The position numbers were made by a program, and so were the translations under genes. The notes beneath the pieces were generated by a model. The model ran no database searches. It was not told the origin of the DNA and was given only the letters and a program-made list of their open reading frames with translations. 64,000 nt of DNA from Ruminococcaceae bacterium UBA7080 (GTDB taxonomy: Bacteria > Bacillota > Clostridia > Oscillospirales > Acutalibacteraceae). How positions within the stretch are numbered: the first letter of the stretch is position 1; each line of letters begins with the position of its first letter. The stretch is taken from positions 1-64,000 of the forward strand of contig DKZG01000015.1 of NCBI GenBank assembly GCA_002493595.1. The letters run 5' to 3'. Positions 37,299-46,760 of the stretch are shown here, one piece after another.

Positions 37299-37951
37299 TA
37301 ATTTTTCTCCTGTTTTGTCTTGCTTGTTTTTGAAACAGACTTCTCGGAAGCAGATGGCTTATGTGAAGGAGTTTCACTTTGCTTTTGTTCATACTTTGAA
37401 ACAAGACCGGATGAAACAACATGTGTTATATCATAATGAATACTATAACGGGAAAGCAGAGAAAGCACATCAAAATTTAAAAAATTACTGTCGGCATTCT
37501 CATCCTGAATCGTAAATTTAGTGCCTTCATCAAGATACTTTATCTCTCGCTCAAGCTCACCGAGTCCATCAAGTTCTCGGCCCTCAAAAAATATATATGT
37601 ACCCTTTACGGTTATCACATCTTTAAATTTATTTTCCTGAGTCTCTGTATAGGATTTTGTCGTCTGTGCAGTGGTCTCTTTATGTCCCACTGGGATAATA
37701 CCACTATAAATCAGCACACAAATCACAACTGCAGCTACAGCGATTAAAGCTAATATAATATACGGCGTCTTTTTGTTTTTCTTCTTTTTCTTAAAGCGAT
37801 GACGTTCAAGCGTAGGTACATCTGCCCCCTCATCATCGGTATGTGTTGCACTCATGGTTATTTCAACAGCATTTTCCTGATAAGAAGCATCGCTTTTTTT
37901 ATGTACAACAAGAGGACTGTCAAGTCTTTCTTCTTTCATATCTTCTTCCAT
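37298..37951 (-). CDS. single-pass membrane protein, unknown function
   Basis: A 217-residue protein not recognised as a named family. It has an acidic N-terminus, a run of basic residues (about 53-61), one helix (about 64-85) and a Thr-rich linker. A soluble domain at about 110-180 (VITVKGTYIFFEGRELDGL, LDEGTKFTIQDENADSN) looks ExbD/TolR-like in its strand pattern, which is a weak inference. The C-terminal tail is Ser/Lys-rich. The ribosome site GAGGT supports the start. Confidence 0.75.
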   Translation of the reverse strand: MEEDMKEERLDSPLVVHKKSDASYQENAVEITMSATHTDDEGADVPTLERHRFKKKKKNKKTPYIILALIAVAAVVICVLIYSGIIPVGHKETTAQTTKSYTETQENKFKDVITVKGTYIFFEGRELDGLGELEREIKYLDEGTKFTIQDENADSNFLNFDVLSLLSRYSIHYDITHVVSSGLVSKYEQKQSETPSHKPSASEKSVSKTSKTKQEKN

Positions 37952-37981
37952 AAAATTACCTCATATAGATTTTATTAATTA

Positions 37982-38010
37982 ATTTTAACACAAAACTTAT
38001 CATTTTTCAA
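37982..38010 (-). promoter_or_regulatory. promoter of the 37951/37298 gene pair
   Basis: Minus-strand -35 TTGAAA (38005-38010) and -10 TAAAAT (37982-37987), spacer 17. It is divergent from the ROK gene promoter. Confidence 0.65.
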
Positions 38011-38016
38011 TAAGTA

Positions 38017-38045
38017 TTGAATTTCTAAAATAAAATTGATATACT
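38017..38045 (+). promoter_or_regulatory. promoter of the ROK kinase gene
   Basis: -35 TTGAAT (38017-38022) and -10 TATACT (38040-38045), spacer 17. It starts only 7 bases from the divergent -35 of the other strand. Confidence 0.65.
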
Positions 38046-38088
38046 AAAATTAAATACTTTGGCTCAGCAGTATTTTGGAGGTTATGAA

Positions 38089-38979
38089 ATGAAAATTCTT
38101 ACATTTGATATAGGCGGAACGAATATCAAATATGCCTTATGCAGCGAAAACTATGTTTTAAGTGATAAGCATACGATTCCGACAGAAGCTGAAAAAGGCG
38201 GTCAGGAGCTTATTCTGAAAATCATTTCAATAATCGAGCAATATGAGAACATAGACAGAATTGCAATATCAACAGCAGGACAGGTTGACAGTGAAAACGG
38301 TATTGTTGTTTATTCAACCGGAAACATCCCTTATTATACCGGCATGATGGTAAAAAAAATAATTGAAAACAAAACCGGACTGCCCACCTTTGTTGAAAAT
38401 GATGTTAATGCTTTTGCTATGGGAGAAGCAAAATTCGGCGCAGCAAAGGGTAAATCCGACTTTTTATGCCTGACATACGGAACAGGAATCGGCGGTGCAC
38501 TTTATCTTGATAACAAACTATATAAAGGTATGGGTTCATCCGCCGGAGAATTCGGCCATATGATTACACACGCAGGCGGAAAGCAATGCACCTGCGGAGG
38601 CGAAGGCTGTTATGAATGCTATGCATCAACAAAAGCCTTGCTTGAAAGTGTGAACAAACGAAACTCCATACACCTCAATGCTTTTGAAATTTTTGAAAAA
38701 GAAAATTTTCAAAAGCCTGAAATCCGTTCTGTTATTGACCAATGGATTGATGAAATGATTATTGGACTTATAAATATTATATATATTTTTAATCCGCCGC
38801 TTATTGTTCTTGGCGGAGGAATTATGAACGAAGATTATGTAATTGATTTGATTGACCGAAAAATATATAATCTGCTTATGGAAAATTTCAGAGATGTTAA
38901 CATTGTTCGCTCAAGGTTGGGAAGTGATGCAGCATTACTTGGCGTTGCTGCCGAAGCGGCGAAGCTGAAAGAGATGTAA
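38089..38979 (+). CDS. ROK family sugar kinase
   Basis: Cytosolic ASKHA-fold kinase, probably for glucose, N-acetylmannosamine or a similar sugar; the substrate is not readable. The phosphate loop is TFDIGGTNIKYAL, and the catalytic Asp is in VENDVNAFAMGEAKFGAA. The ROK signature continues through GTGIGGALYLD and the zinc motif CTCGGEGCYE. There is no N-terminal DNA-binding domain, so it is a kinase and not a repressor. The start at 38089 follows GGAGG. Length is 296. Confidence 0.92.
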   Translation: MKILTFDIGGTNIKYALCSENYVLSDKHTIPTEAEKGGQELILKIISIIEQYENIDRIAISTAGQVDSENGIVVYSTGNIPYYTGMMVKKIIENKTGLPTFVENDVNAFAMGEAKFGAAKGKSDFLCLTYGTGIGGALYLDNKLYKGMGSSAGEFGHMITHAGGKQCTCGGEGCYECYASTKALLESVNKRNSIHLNAFEIFEKENFQKPEIRSVIDQWIDEMIIGLINIIYIFNPPLIVLGGGIMNEDYVIDLIDRKIYNLLMENFRDVNIVRSRLGSDAALLGVAAEAAKLKEM

Positions 38980-38985
38980 TAAAAC

Positions 38986-39030
38986 AAACAAGGTATAACT
39001 GTTTAAAATAACAGCTATACCTTGTTTATT
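38986..39030. terminator. shared terminator, ROK gene and alkD-like gene
   Basis: A 12-bp stem AAACAAGGTATA/TATACCTTGTTT, extended inside by ACTGTT/AACAGC pairing, lies between convergent genes with T-rich flanks. Confidence 0.85.
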
Positions 39031-39686
39031 TTTAAAGTATTAAGATAGTCTTTCATTTCTTTGCTGACTCTGCAAGACTCACGTATCTTCTGTATTGACT
39101 TATTATGTACCCAAGATGAAAGAATTCTATTTTCAAGTATATCACATACGGCCTGCTCATACTTAACAAAAGCAACAGATATGGCCCAGGCAATTGCCAT
39201 ATTGACATAATAGCAATCAGATTTCAGCGTTTGGAGTATATTCAGAGAACGCTCAATGTAATCATCTGTTAAATAATAATCCATAAGCATAACGACAGCA
39301 AAACGAACCTCATATTCACTGCCGTCAAAATACGGCTGAATGAAATTCCATACCGTTTCCGGTTCTTTATTGACAAATTTATAGGTTGAACAGCAACAGT
39401 CGCAAACCGCCCAGTTATCAATCAGAGGAATAAACCGCTTCAGTTCTTCCAAATGTTCTTCAATCGTGCACTTTTTATAACCTACGGCAAAACCTCTGAG
39501 CATTTTTTCTTCATAGTAATCCTCGCCAATATACAAATTTTCCTTAACCGCCTGTTTTGCAATTTTTCGCAAAACAGGAACTCGCACGCCTATTATATCC
39601 TCATCGGATACAGTCGGAATAAGATTTTTGTGAAACGCTTTATACTTTAAATCTTGATTTTTGAACAATTCCTCTCTAACATTCAT
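39015..39686 (-). CDS. AlkD-like DNA alkylation repair protein
   Basis: A HEAT-repeat-like DNA glycosylase candidate of 223 residues. It shows the family's GVRVPVLRKIAKQ, the central IDNWAVCDCC segment (with the Asp and Trp that contact the damaged base in AlkD) and MAIAWAISVAFVKY. The extra Cys cluster after NWAV is notable. It overlaps the upstream permease-like gene by 4 bases (ATGA). Confidence 0.88.
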   Translation of the reverse strand: MNVREELFKNQDLKYKAFHKNLIPTVSDEDIIGVRVPVLRKIAKQAVKENLYIGEDYYEEKMLRGFAVGYKKCTIEEHLEELKRFIPLIDNWAVCDCCCSTYKFVNKEPETVWNFIQPYFDGSEYEVRFAVVMLMDYYLTDDYIERSLNILQTLKSDCYYVNMAIAWAISVAFVKYEQAVCDILENRILSSWVHNKSIQKIRESCRVSKEMKDYLNTLKINKV

Positions 39687-40933
39687 ACAAGATACTCCTT
39701 AAGCTCCCCCATACGCTCGTCATCACTGCTAATTATATTTTCATTAATTTCGCACTCAATACACATTGTGTTAATAAGCTTTGGATTTCTTACTTCAAGC
39801 TTATCATCCTTAAATCTTATTATATTGCTTATTCCGCCAAGTGCTTTTACAAAATCATTTAAGCGTGTAGGTATATATACATTAAGTCGGTCGGTAATTC
39901 CATATCGCTCATAACAGTATTTATATACAAAATAACCGATAGCAAAAAACACAACACCGCCCGCAAAAAAATAAACTGCATGATCAAAATAAATAACCAT
40001 TTCAACAATGCCACCATTAAACAGATAACCCATCCCTAAATCAAGTATATAAGCAGTTAAATAAGCAAGCGCGCCTATAAATAATACAGAAATAAAAACA
40101 AACGGGCTTTCAAGCAAGAAAAACAAGAATAACAGCGAAGCATTACCGCTCAGCACTGCACCGGCAGCTACTGCTATAAGAACATATCGCTGTGTACCTT
40201 TTAAATCACGCAGCATCGAAATTGAAATACCAAATACTGCAAAAAGCAGCAAATAATGACCTGATAAATAACCCGACACCAGCTCGCCGTTATAACCGCG
40301 ACTGAATAAATCCTTTGCACCGGTTACAATTTCACCCGAATAAACCATTGAGCCGCCATAGCTCTTGCTGAAAAACATTTCTTTAAGCGTATCAATACCA
40401 AAAAGCGAAAGCAAGTTGTCAAAAATACTGAAAAGAACAGGAGAAAAATAACTTTTGCCGGAAATCACCTGTGAAGCCCACATAATAAAATGATTCCAAT
40501 AATCCATTATAAAACCTAAAAGGACCCCAAACAAAATGGAAAATATCAATGTAACCGACAGCGCCAAAATTCTGTCAAATCTATTAAAGCAAAAAGCGCA
40601 AAACACAGCGACAGCAATACCGGTAAAATATACTGAACTCTCACCGTAAAAGGAATATAAAGCCGTATTGATTACCGCAAGGCAGAGTATACTCCAAAAT
40701 GCCTTAAAAGCTTGTTTTTCTTTTGTTAATGCAAGTGTAATAAAATAGCAAAACACATAACCTAAAAGTTCATAACAAAAGGCAGAAAAGCTTGACAGCA
40801 AATTAAAACCCTGTACATGAATATTAGCACCTATCAGCTGAAAAATCTCAGACAAAACAATCAAAACAGAGGCGAGTATAAAAGCAAAAAGCGATGCACA
40901 CTGCAGCCTATTTAAACAATTAAATAATCTCAT
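39683..40933 (-). CDS. decayed PTS EIIC-EIIB-like membrane protein
   Basis: A 416-residue polytopic membrane protein with about 10 hydrophobic helices. Its layout follows the glucose-type PTS permease. Residues 115-190 (FNRFD, then a GFIMDYWNHFIMWASQ stretch, then NLLSLFGID) match the EIIC region before the LLxPFGLHH site. The segment 225-300 matches the FGxPxAxxAM and GxTEPxEF stretch, but with GNAS in place of GITE. A C-terminal EIIB-like piece (FVKALGGISNI, residues 361-371) follows. The phosphorylated Cys of EIIB (CxTRLR) is replaced by KDDKLEV, so it cannot be a normal PTS transporter. No ribosome site is seen; a hairpin abuts the ATG. Confidence 0.6.
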   Translation of the reverse strand: MRLFNCLNRLQCASLFAFILASVLIVLSEIFQLIGANIHVQGFNLLSSFSAFCYELLGYVFCYFITLALTKEKQAFKAFWSILCLAVINTALYSFYGESSVYFTGIAVAVFCAFCFNRFDRILALSVTLIFSILFGVLLGFIMDYWNHFIMWASQVISGKSYFSPVLFSIFDNLLSLFGIDTLKEMFFSKSYGGSMVYSGEIVTGAKDLFSRGYNGELVSGYLSGHYLLLFAVFGISISMLRDLKGTQRYVLIAVAAGAVLSGNASLLFLFFLLESPFVFISVLFIGALAYLTAYILDLGMGYLFNGGIVEMVIYFDHAVYFFAGGVVFFAIGYFVYKYCYERYGITDRLNVYIPTRLNDFVKALGGISNIIRFKDDKLEVRNPKLINTMCIECEINENIISSDDERMGELKEYLV

Positions 40934-40960
40934 AACATCATTATGTGCAATAATGATGTT
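40934..40960. repeat. perfect 11-bp inverted repeat between radC and the permease-like gene
   Basis: AACATCATTAT and its complement, with a 5-base loop, fill the space directly before the ATG at 40933. It could be a terminator for radC, although it lacks a minus-strand T-tract, or a structure controlling translation of the next gene. Confidence 0.8.
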
Positions 40961-40970
40961 TTAAATACAG

Positions 40971-41675
40971 TTATCTGTTTTCTTCATTAAAAAACTTCTC
41001 AAAAAGCTCACTGTGAATGATTGAGTCACATTTGCTTTCGGTAACAATAATGTGATCAATAAAATCCACCTTTACTTCCTTAAGCATATTTTTTATCCTA
41101 AAGGTAAAATCAATGTCGTGTGCCGATGGAAACGGATCACCGTTTGGATGATTATGAGCAAGCAAAACATAAGCAGCATTATCGTTAAGTGCGTTCTTTA
41201 AAATTGCTCTGCAATCGACTCCCGTGCAATTGGCACACCCAACACCAACTACATATTTATTAATAATCGCACCGCTGTTTTTTGTTGTAATTTGTATTAT
41301 CTTTTCAACAGGCTCATCAGCAAGCTCATTTGCACAGTATATCTTGGCATCATAAAGATTAATAATACGCTTCACATCATTATTTCTGTTTTTCACAACT
41401 CTGGAATGAATCTTTTTAATCAAGGAAATTGCAATTGCCGTTGACTCCCCGACACCTTTAACCGTCATTAAATCCTGAGGCGAAGCATTTATAACTCCTT
41501 CAATGGAGCCGAACGTGTTTATTAAAGCATAAGCAAGCGGCTTAACATCCTTACGAGGAATAATGATTGACAATAATAATTCAAGCAAATTGTGGTCAGG
41601 CGCATTTTCCATACCGCCTGAAAGGTAAAGCGCTCTAAGCCGTTCTCTATGTCCTTCCCTGCTTAAATCAGCCAA
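40971..41675 (-). CDS. radC: RadC/JAB-domain protein (TTG start)
   Basis: A 234-residue RadC family protein. A helix-hairpin-helix region is at about 60-85 (LMTVKGVGESTAIAISL), and a JAMM metalloprotease-like domain has the metal motif HNHPNGDPFPSAHD. The true function is unsettled and the old DNA-repair role is disputed. The start is TTG at 41675 with GGGAGG at good spacing. Confidence 0.93.
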   Translation of the reverse strand: MADLSREGHRERLRALYLSGGMENAPDHNLLELLLSIIIPRKDVKPLAYALINTFGSIEGVINASPQDLMTVKGVGESTAIAISLIKKIHSRVVKNRNNDVKRIINLYDAKIYCANELADEPVEKIIQITTKNSGAIINKYVVGVGCANCTGVDCRAILKNALNDNAAYVLLAHNHPNGDPFPSAHDIDFTFRIKNMLKEVKVDFIDHIIVTESKCDSIIHSELFEKFFNEENR

Positions 41676-41691
41676 GGAAATACCTCCCTTG

Positions 41692-41946
41692 TCACCATTT
41701 TGAATTTCCGAAATCCGGACAGCTGTTTTCTCTCAACGCGGCACGCACTTCTACGTAACATCCGCATTTCAAACACATACCTGCAATTAAACTGTCACAT
41801 TTTTTGCATGCATTTAACCTTTTACCATATTCTTCACTGCTGACTTTAAGTTCTTCACTTAAATTTGAAATATAATCTCTGACAGTCTCAAAAGAATTGA
41901 ACTCACCGGCTTCATACAGCAGGCATCTTTTACACTTTTGCGTCAC
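41692..41946 (-). CDS. small Cys-rich DUF6171-like protein
   Basis: An 84-residue protein with an N-terminal CKRC, a central [23 protein letters not shown] and a late CPDF, enough Cys for two zinc sites. It matches what is annotated as DUF6171 in Clostridia, with function unknown. The start ATG overlaps the stop of the arabinofuranosidase gene (ATGA), so the two are translated together. Confidence 0.8.
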   Translation of the reverse strand: MTQKCKRCLLYEAGEFNSFETVRDYISNLSEELKVSSEEYGKRLNACKKCDSLIAGMCLKCGCYVEVRAALRENSCPDFGNSKW

Positions 41947-43430
41947 TTTTCAATAATAAACTTAACAACGCTGCAAGGCGGCAAACATGCTGTAAAGCCA
42001 TCTGCATGTTTTTTAAAATCCGTAAATTCCTCAATTTTTACGATATCATTGTCTTTAAAATCATTTTTGTCATGAATATCGCCGGTAATGATTTCAGCCT
42101 TTACGGACTTAACCTTTGTATCTGCAACCTGACATTTAATTCGTGAAAACTTTGAGGCAGATGTATTAACAACAGTAGAATAAATTGTACCGTCTTTATC
42201 AACTGAAGCTGACTCAATAAGTTGAGGGCAGCTTTTTCCAATTTCTTTTGCTTTAATCTCATCCGTCGTAATGTAAGATCCGAGGAGTGTATTCTCCTGG
42301 TGGTCTTTAAACATTTTAAATACATGATAAGTAGGAGTCAGCACCATTTTATCCGCGTCAGTCAAAATTACTGCTTGAAGAACATTAACCGTCTGTGCGA
42401 TATTGGCCATAATAACTCTGTCGGAATGCTTATTAAAAATATTCAGTGTAAGTGCAGCTACCATTGCATCTCGCATTGTATTCTGTTGATATAAAAACCC
42501 GGGATTTGTTCCCGGCTCAACATCATACCAGGTACCCCACTCGTCAACAACAAGCTGCACCCACTGCTGAGGATTAACACTGTTCATTACTGCAATGTGA
42601 TTATTAATCAGCTCTTCCATACGATAGGCCTTACATATCGTTCTGTAATAATCTTTTGTATCAAATTCAGTTGCAGAGCCCTTGTTACTCCAGCTGTCAT
42701 TTGCAAGCGTATAATAGTGCAGTGATATTGCCTTTGCATGGTGCTTAACCTTATCCGTAACCTCTTTAGTCCAGTGATAATCAGACGAATTAGGACCGCA
42801 GGCAATACGCATAATTTTTTCATTACCGGCATAATCTCTGACATATGTATTGTAGCGCTTGTAAAGGCAGCCGTAATATTCCGGGTCCATATTTCCGCCA
42901 CAGCCCCATGACTCATTTCCGATACCAAAATACTTAACCTTCCACGGCTTTTCTCTGCCGTTTTTCTTTCGCAGTTCTGCCATAGGAGAAATACCGTCAA
43001 AAGTCATATATTCGACCCACTCACTCATTTCGGCAACAGTACCTGAACCGACATTTCCGTTAATATAGGCATCGCAGCCAAGCTGGCGGCAAAGCTCAAA
43101 ATACTCATGTGTTCCAAAAGAATTATCCTCGACAAGACCGCCCCAATGCGTATTAATCATTTTTTTTCGTTTTTCTTTAGGACCTATACCGTCCTTCCAA
43201 TGATATTCATCGGCAAAACAGCCTCCCGGCCATCTGAGAACGGGAATGCCCATTTCTTTAAGAGCTTTTACAACATCACATCTCATACCGTTTTCATTGG
43301 GAATTTCGGATTTTTCGCCAACAAATATTCCGTTATATATACATCTGCCCAAATGCTCGGAAAAGTGACCGTATATGTCTTTGCTTATTTTACTTATTTT
43401 TTGATTTGGATTAATAAGATATTTTTGCAT
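41943..43430 (-). CDS. alpha-L-arabinofuranosidase, GH51
   Basis: Releases terminal arabinose from plant arabinans and arabinoxylans. No signal peptide is present, so it acts on imported oligosaccharides in the cytoplasm. The GH51 motifs are visible: [14 protein letters not shown], the acid-base Glu in [11 protein letters not shown] and the nucleophile Glu in VDEWGTWYD. The length of 495 is normal. It heads an operon running through the DUF6171 gene and radC, and has a good promoter. Confidence 0.95.
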   Translation of the reverse strand: MQKYLINPNQKISKISKDIYGHFSEHLGRCIYNGIFVGEKSEIPNENGMRCDVVKALKEMGIPVLRWPGGCFADEYHWKDGIGPKEKRKKMINTHWGGLVEDNSFGTHEYFELCRQLGCDAYINGNVGSGTVAEMSEWVEYMTFDGISPMAELRKKNGREKPWKVKYFGIGNESWGCGGNMDPEYYGCLYKRYNTYVRDYAGNEKIMRIACGPNSSDYHWTKEVTDKVKHHAKAISLHYYTLANDSWSNKGSATEFDTKDYYRTICKAYRMEELINNHIAVMNSVNPQQWVQLVVDEWGTWYDVEPGTNPGFLYQQNTMRDAMVAALTLNIFNKHSDRVIMANIAQTVNVLQAVILTDADKMVLTPTYHVFKMFKDHQENTLLGSYITTDEIKAKEIGKSCPQLIESASVDKDGTIYSTVVNTSASKFSRIKCQVADTKVKSVKAEIITGDIHDKNDFKDNDIVKIEEFTDFKKHADGFTACLPPCSVVKFIIEK

Positions 43431-43464
43431 AAATTAATAACTCCTGAAAAAATTATATATTGTC

Positions 43465-43493
43465 ACATTAACACAAGAAGGTTTAATTGTCAA
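43465..43493 (-). promoter_or_regulatory. promoter of the GH51 operon
   Basis: Minus-strand consensus -35 TTGACA (43488-43493) and -10 TAATGT (43465-43470), spacer 17. It is divergent from the copper operon promoter. Confidence 0.75.
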
Positions 43494-43514
43494 TAAAGTA
43501 TTTAAAACAAACTC

Positions 43515-43549
43515 TTGACTTATTGCAGGAATATTGCTACAATATTCCT
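43515..43549 (+). promoter_or_regulatory. promoter and palindromic operator of the M24-copA-copZ operon
   Basis: -35 TTGACT (43515-43520) and -10 TACAAT (43538-43543), spacer 17. A perfect inverted repeat, AGGAATATTG (43527-43536) and its complement (43540-43549) with a 3-base centre, covers the spacer and the -10 box. That is the expected place for a repressor operator. It does not match the CopY TACAnnTGTA or the GC-rich CsoR site that I know, so the regulator is unidentified. Confidence 0.75.
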
Positions 43550-43573
43550 ATAATTTTGATAGGAATTTATTTT

Positions 43574-44647
43574 ATGAATAAAATCGAAAGCATATTACAA
43601 TTATTAAAAAGAAATCAGGCCGATGCAATTTTATTGCTCAACGAAAGTAACATGCACTACACCTGCGGTTTTTCACCAAGTGAAGGAGCTGTACTGATTA
43701 CCGGCGAAGGTAGCGGATATCACATCGTTGACTCCAGATATACAGAAGCGGCTAAACAGCATTCAAAAATGACGGGACTCAATGTAATCGAAATTACAAA
43801 TCGTTTTTCCGATGAAATTTTAAAAATAGTGAATCGTCACAATATTAAAAATCTTTTATTCGAAAATGATACCATTTCCTATGCGGATTATGAAAAATAT
43901 CGTGAGCTATTAAAAAATATAGAATTTCTAAAGCTCAACAACCAGTTGATGCAACTTAGAAATATTAAAGATATTGATGAAATAAATCTGATTAAACGAG
44001 CAAACAATATCGCTGAAAAGGCTTTCTTAGAGCTTTTGCCGGAGGTTAAGCCCGGCAAAACGGAAAAAGAGCTGGCTGCACTCTTTGATTACCTAATGGC
44101 AAAAAATGGTTCTGACGGTGTAAGCTTTGATACAATACTGCTTACAGGCAATCATACATCCATGCCGCATGGTGTTGCGTCAGACAAACAGGTTCAAAAG
44201 GGTGACTTTGTTTTATTTGATTTCGGAGCAACGTGCAATGGATATCATTCCGATATGACAAGAACCGTGGCTATAGGCTATGCAACTGACGAAATGATTC
44301 AAGCATATAACCTTGTTTTAAAAGCACAGCTTGCAGGCATTAAAGCACTAAACGACGGTGTAAATTGTGCTGATGTATACAAAGCGTCATACGATATTCT
44401 TGAAGAAAAGGATATGGCAAAGTATTTCCGCCACAGTTTGGGACACGGAGTAGGACTGGAAATCCACGAAGGTTACAATGCTTCTCCAAAGAGCAAAGAT
44501 ACATTTGAAACAGGCAACGTTACTTCCATTGAGCCGGGAATATATATTCCTGATAAATTCGGAATACGTATTGAGGATTTATTATATCTGTCACCCAGAG
44601 GAAGAGAGAATTTATCCAATATTACTAAGGAGTTGATAATTCTTTAA
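43574..44647 (+). CDS. M24 family Xaa-Pro aminopeptidase
   Basis: A creatinase-fold dinuclear metallopeptidase of 357 residues, for X-Pro peptides. The metal ligands are visible: DFGATCNGYHSDMTRT (two Asp), GHGVGLEIHE (His) and the Glu residues in SIEPGIYIP and GIRIEDLLYL. An N-terminal creatinase-like domain spans about 1-120. The start is ATG at 43574; AGGAATTT lies somewhat far upstream. Its stop overlaps the copA start by one base (TAATG), an unusual partner for a copper pump. Confidence 0.92.
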   Translation: MNKIESILQLLKRNQADAILLLNESNMHYTCGFSPSEGAVLITGEGSGYHIVDSRYTEAAKQHSKMTGLNVIEITNRFSDEILKIVNRHNIKNLLFENDTISYADYEKYRELLKNIEFLKLNNQLMQLRNIKDIDEINLIKRANNIAEKAFLELLPEVKPGKTEKELAALFDYLMAKNGSDGVSFDTILLTGNHTSMPHGVASDKQVQKGDFVLFDFGATCNGYHSDMTRTVAIGYATDEMIQAYNLVLKAQLAGIKALNDGVNCADVYKASYDILEEKDMAKYFRHSLGHGVGLEIHEGYNASPKSKDTFETGNVTSIEPGIYIPDKFGIRIEDLLYLSPRGRENLSNITKELIIL

Positions 44648-46758
44648 TGAAGCAAAAATTTACAATTACGGGAATGAGTTGTGCTGCCTGCTCGGCAAGG
44701 GTTGAAAAAGCAACTGCTCCCATGTGTGACAGCGTTAACGTAAATCTGCTTGCCGGTACTATGGTTGCTGAATACAGCTGTGAAACTGATGAAATAATAA
44801 ATGCTGTAAAAAAGGCAGGCTATGGCTGTGAGCCTTTCAAGCTAAAAAAATCCGATAATTCAGAAAAAATAAAAGAAATGAAAACACGAGTTATCATTTC
44901 AATGGTTTTCTTAATCGCACTGATGTATCTTTCTATGGCACATATGATTGGATACAGACTGCCCTGGATTTTTAATGAGCACATACCAAACGCAATCGGA
45001 CAGCTTATCTTTTTAATACCTATTTTAATTGTGAACAGAAAGTTTTTCACAAACGGTTTATCAGCACTTTTTAAATTAAATCCGAATATGGACAGTCTGG
45101 TTGCAGTAGGGTCCGGAGCTTCGCTGATATACAGCCTTATATCTATGTTTGCCTTCACCAATCACCATCTTTACTTTGAATCAGCCGGAATGATACTTGC
45201 ACTGATTACCTTCGGCAAATATCTTGAAACAATAAGCAAAGGCAAAACCAAAGATGCTATTAACGCTTTAATTGATTTGGTGCCTGAAAAAAGTATTATT
45301 TTAAAGAACGGTAAAGAAACAGAACTTGACTCTTCTCTTGTTCAGGAAGGCGACCTTGTAGTAATCAAACCAGGAATGAGAATTGCCGTTGACGGCATAA
45401 TTACTGAAGGCTCCGGCTCAATAGACCAAAGCACAGTTACAGGAGAAAGTGTGCCTGTCGACTTATCCGAAGGCGATAAGGTTATAAGCGGCACGGTAAA
45501 TAAAAACGGTAACTTTATTTTTAAAGCCACACAAGTCGGTGATGAGTCCACTCTTGCAAGAATTATTGCACTCGTTGAGGAAGCTTCGTCTTCAAAAGCT
45601 CCGGCCCAAAGACTTGCCGATAAGATTGCTGCAATATTTGTGCCTGCCGTAATCGCAATTTCAATCATTGCGTTTTCTGTCTGGATGTTTATCGGAAAAG
45701 GATTTGAATTTGCCTTTTCAATCGGTGTTTCGGTGCTTGTAATCAGCTGTCCCTGTGCATTAGGACTTGCCACTCCCTGTGCAATAATGATCGGTACCGG
45801 TAAAGGAGCCGAAAACGGAATACTCTTTAAGGATGCCGCAGCACTCGAAAATCTTGGAAAATGCAATACAATTGTTTTTGACAAAACAGGCACCATAACC
45901 AAAGGTGAAATGTTTGTAACAGACATAACAGATGAGAGCTGTCTTGATATAATCTATACAATCGAAAATATATCGCAGCACCCTATTTCCGAAGCAATAT
46001 GCAAATACTGCAGGGAAAAAGGTGCCAAACTGCTTGAAGCGCAAAGCAGTGAATATATAATCGGCAAAGGGATAGTTGCAGAGATAGGCGGAAAAATTTA
46101 TAAAGCCGGCAATGAAAAGCTGACCGGCTTTGCAGATAACGAATTTTCGTATGCAGGAAAAACACCGATTATATTCACCTGTAATGACCAATATCTTTGC
46201 ACAGTTGCCGTTGCAGATAAAATCAAAGAGGATGCAAAAGAAACAATTGAAAGTATATCAGCTGATACGGTAATGATAACAGGTGATAATGAGCTGACGG
46301 CTTATGCAATAACACAGCAGGCTAGTATTAAAAACTTTATTGCATCGGCACTCCCTGATGACAAAGAAAAGAAAATAAGAGAATTCATTGAACAAGGAAA
46401 GACGGTTGCAATGATAGGCGATGGAATTAATGACTCCCCTGCTCTGACGCGTGCAGATGTAGGAATAGCTATTGGAGCAGGTTCAGATATTGCAATTGAT
46501 TCAGCAGATGTTGTTCTTGTATCCGATAAGCTCAGTGATGTTGCAAAAGCAATCAGACTATCGAAAAAGACATTAAAAAATATACGCGAAAATCTTTTCT
46601 GGGCATTTTTTTATAACTGCTTGGGAATTCCGTTGGCTGCAGGCTGTTTTTATGCCATATTCGGCTGGACATTAAATCCGATGATTGCCGCAGCATGTAT
46701 GAGCTTAAGTTCAGTAACTGTAGTACTAAATGCATTAAGATTAAGGAGGTTTAAATAA
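44647..46758 (+). CDS. copA: copper-exporting P1B-type ATPase
   Basis: Pumps Cu(I) out of the cytosol. It has one N-terminal heavy-metal domain (GMSCAACSARVEKA), 8 helices, the CPC metal site in CPCALGLATPCA, the phosphorylation site DKTGT and the hinge GDGINDSPAL. The C-terminal helices carry the conserved N and MxxSS residues typical of copper pumps (YNCLGIPLAAG, MSLSSVTVV). The length of 703 with a single HMA domain is on the short side but complete. Confidence 0.95.
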   Translation: MKQKFTITGMSCAACSARVEKATAPMCDSVNVNLLAGTMVAEYSCETDEIINAVKKAGYGCEPFKLKKSDNSEKIKEMKTRVIISMVFLIALMYLSMAHMIGYRLPWIFNEHIPNAIGQLIFLIPILIVNRKFFTNGLSALFKLNPNMDSLVAVGSGASLIYSLISMFAFTNHHLYFESAGMILALITFGKYLETISKGKTKDAINALIDLVPEKSIILKNGKETELDSSLVQEGDLVVIKPGMRIAVDGIITEGSGSIDQSTVTGESVPVDLSEGDKVISGTVNKNGNFIFKATQVGDESTLARIIALVEEASSSKAPAQRLADKIAAIFVPAVIAISIIAFSVWMFIGKGFEFAFSIGVSVLVISCPCALGLATPCAIMIGTGKGAENGILFKDAAALENLGKCNTIVFDKTGTITKGEMFVTDITDESCLDIIYTIENISQHPISEAICKYCREKGAKLLEAQSSEYIIGKGIVAEIGGKIYKAGNEKLTGFADNEFSYAGKTPIIFTCNDQYLCTVAVADKIKEDAKETIESISADTVMITGDNELTAYAITQQASIKNFIASALPDDKEKKIREFIEQGKTVAMIGDGINDSPALTRADVGIAIGAGSDIAIDSADVVLVSDKLSDVAKAIRLSKKTLKNIRENLFWAFFYNCLGIPLAAGCFYAIFGWTLNPMIAAACMSLSSVTVVLNALRLRRFK

Positions 46759-46760
46759 AA

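Noticed and set aside
45342..45926. Long antisense open frame within copA
   Set aside because: It overlaps a full-length conserved copA and is low-complexity shadow coding on the opposite strand.
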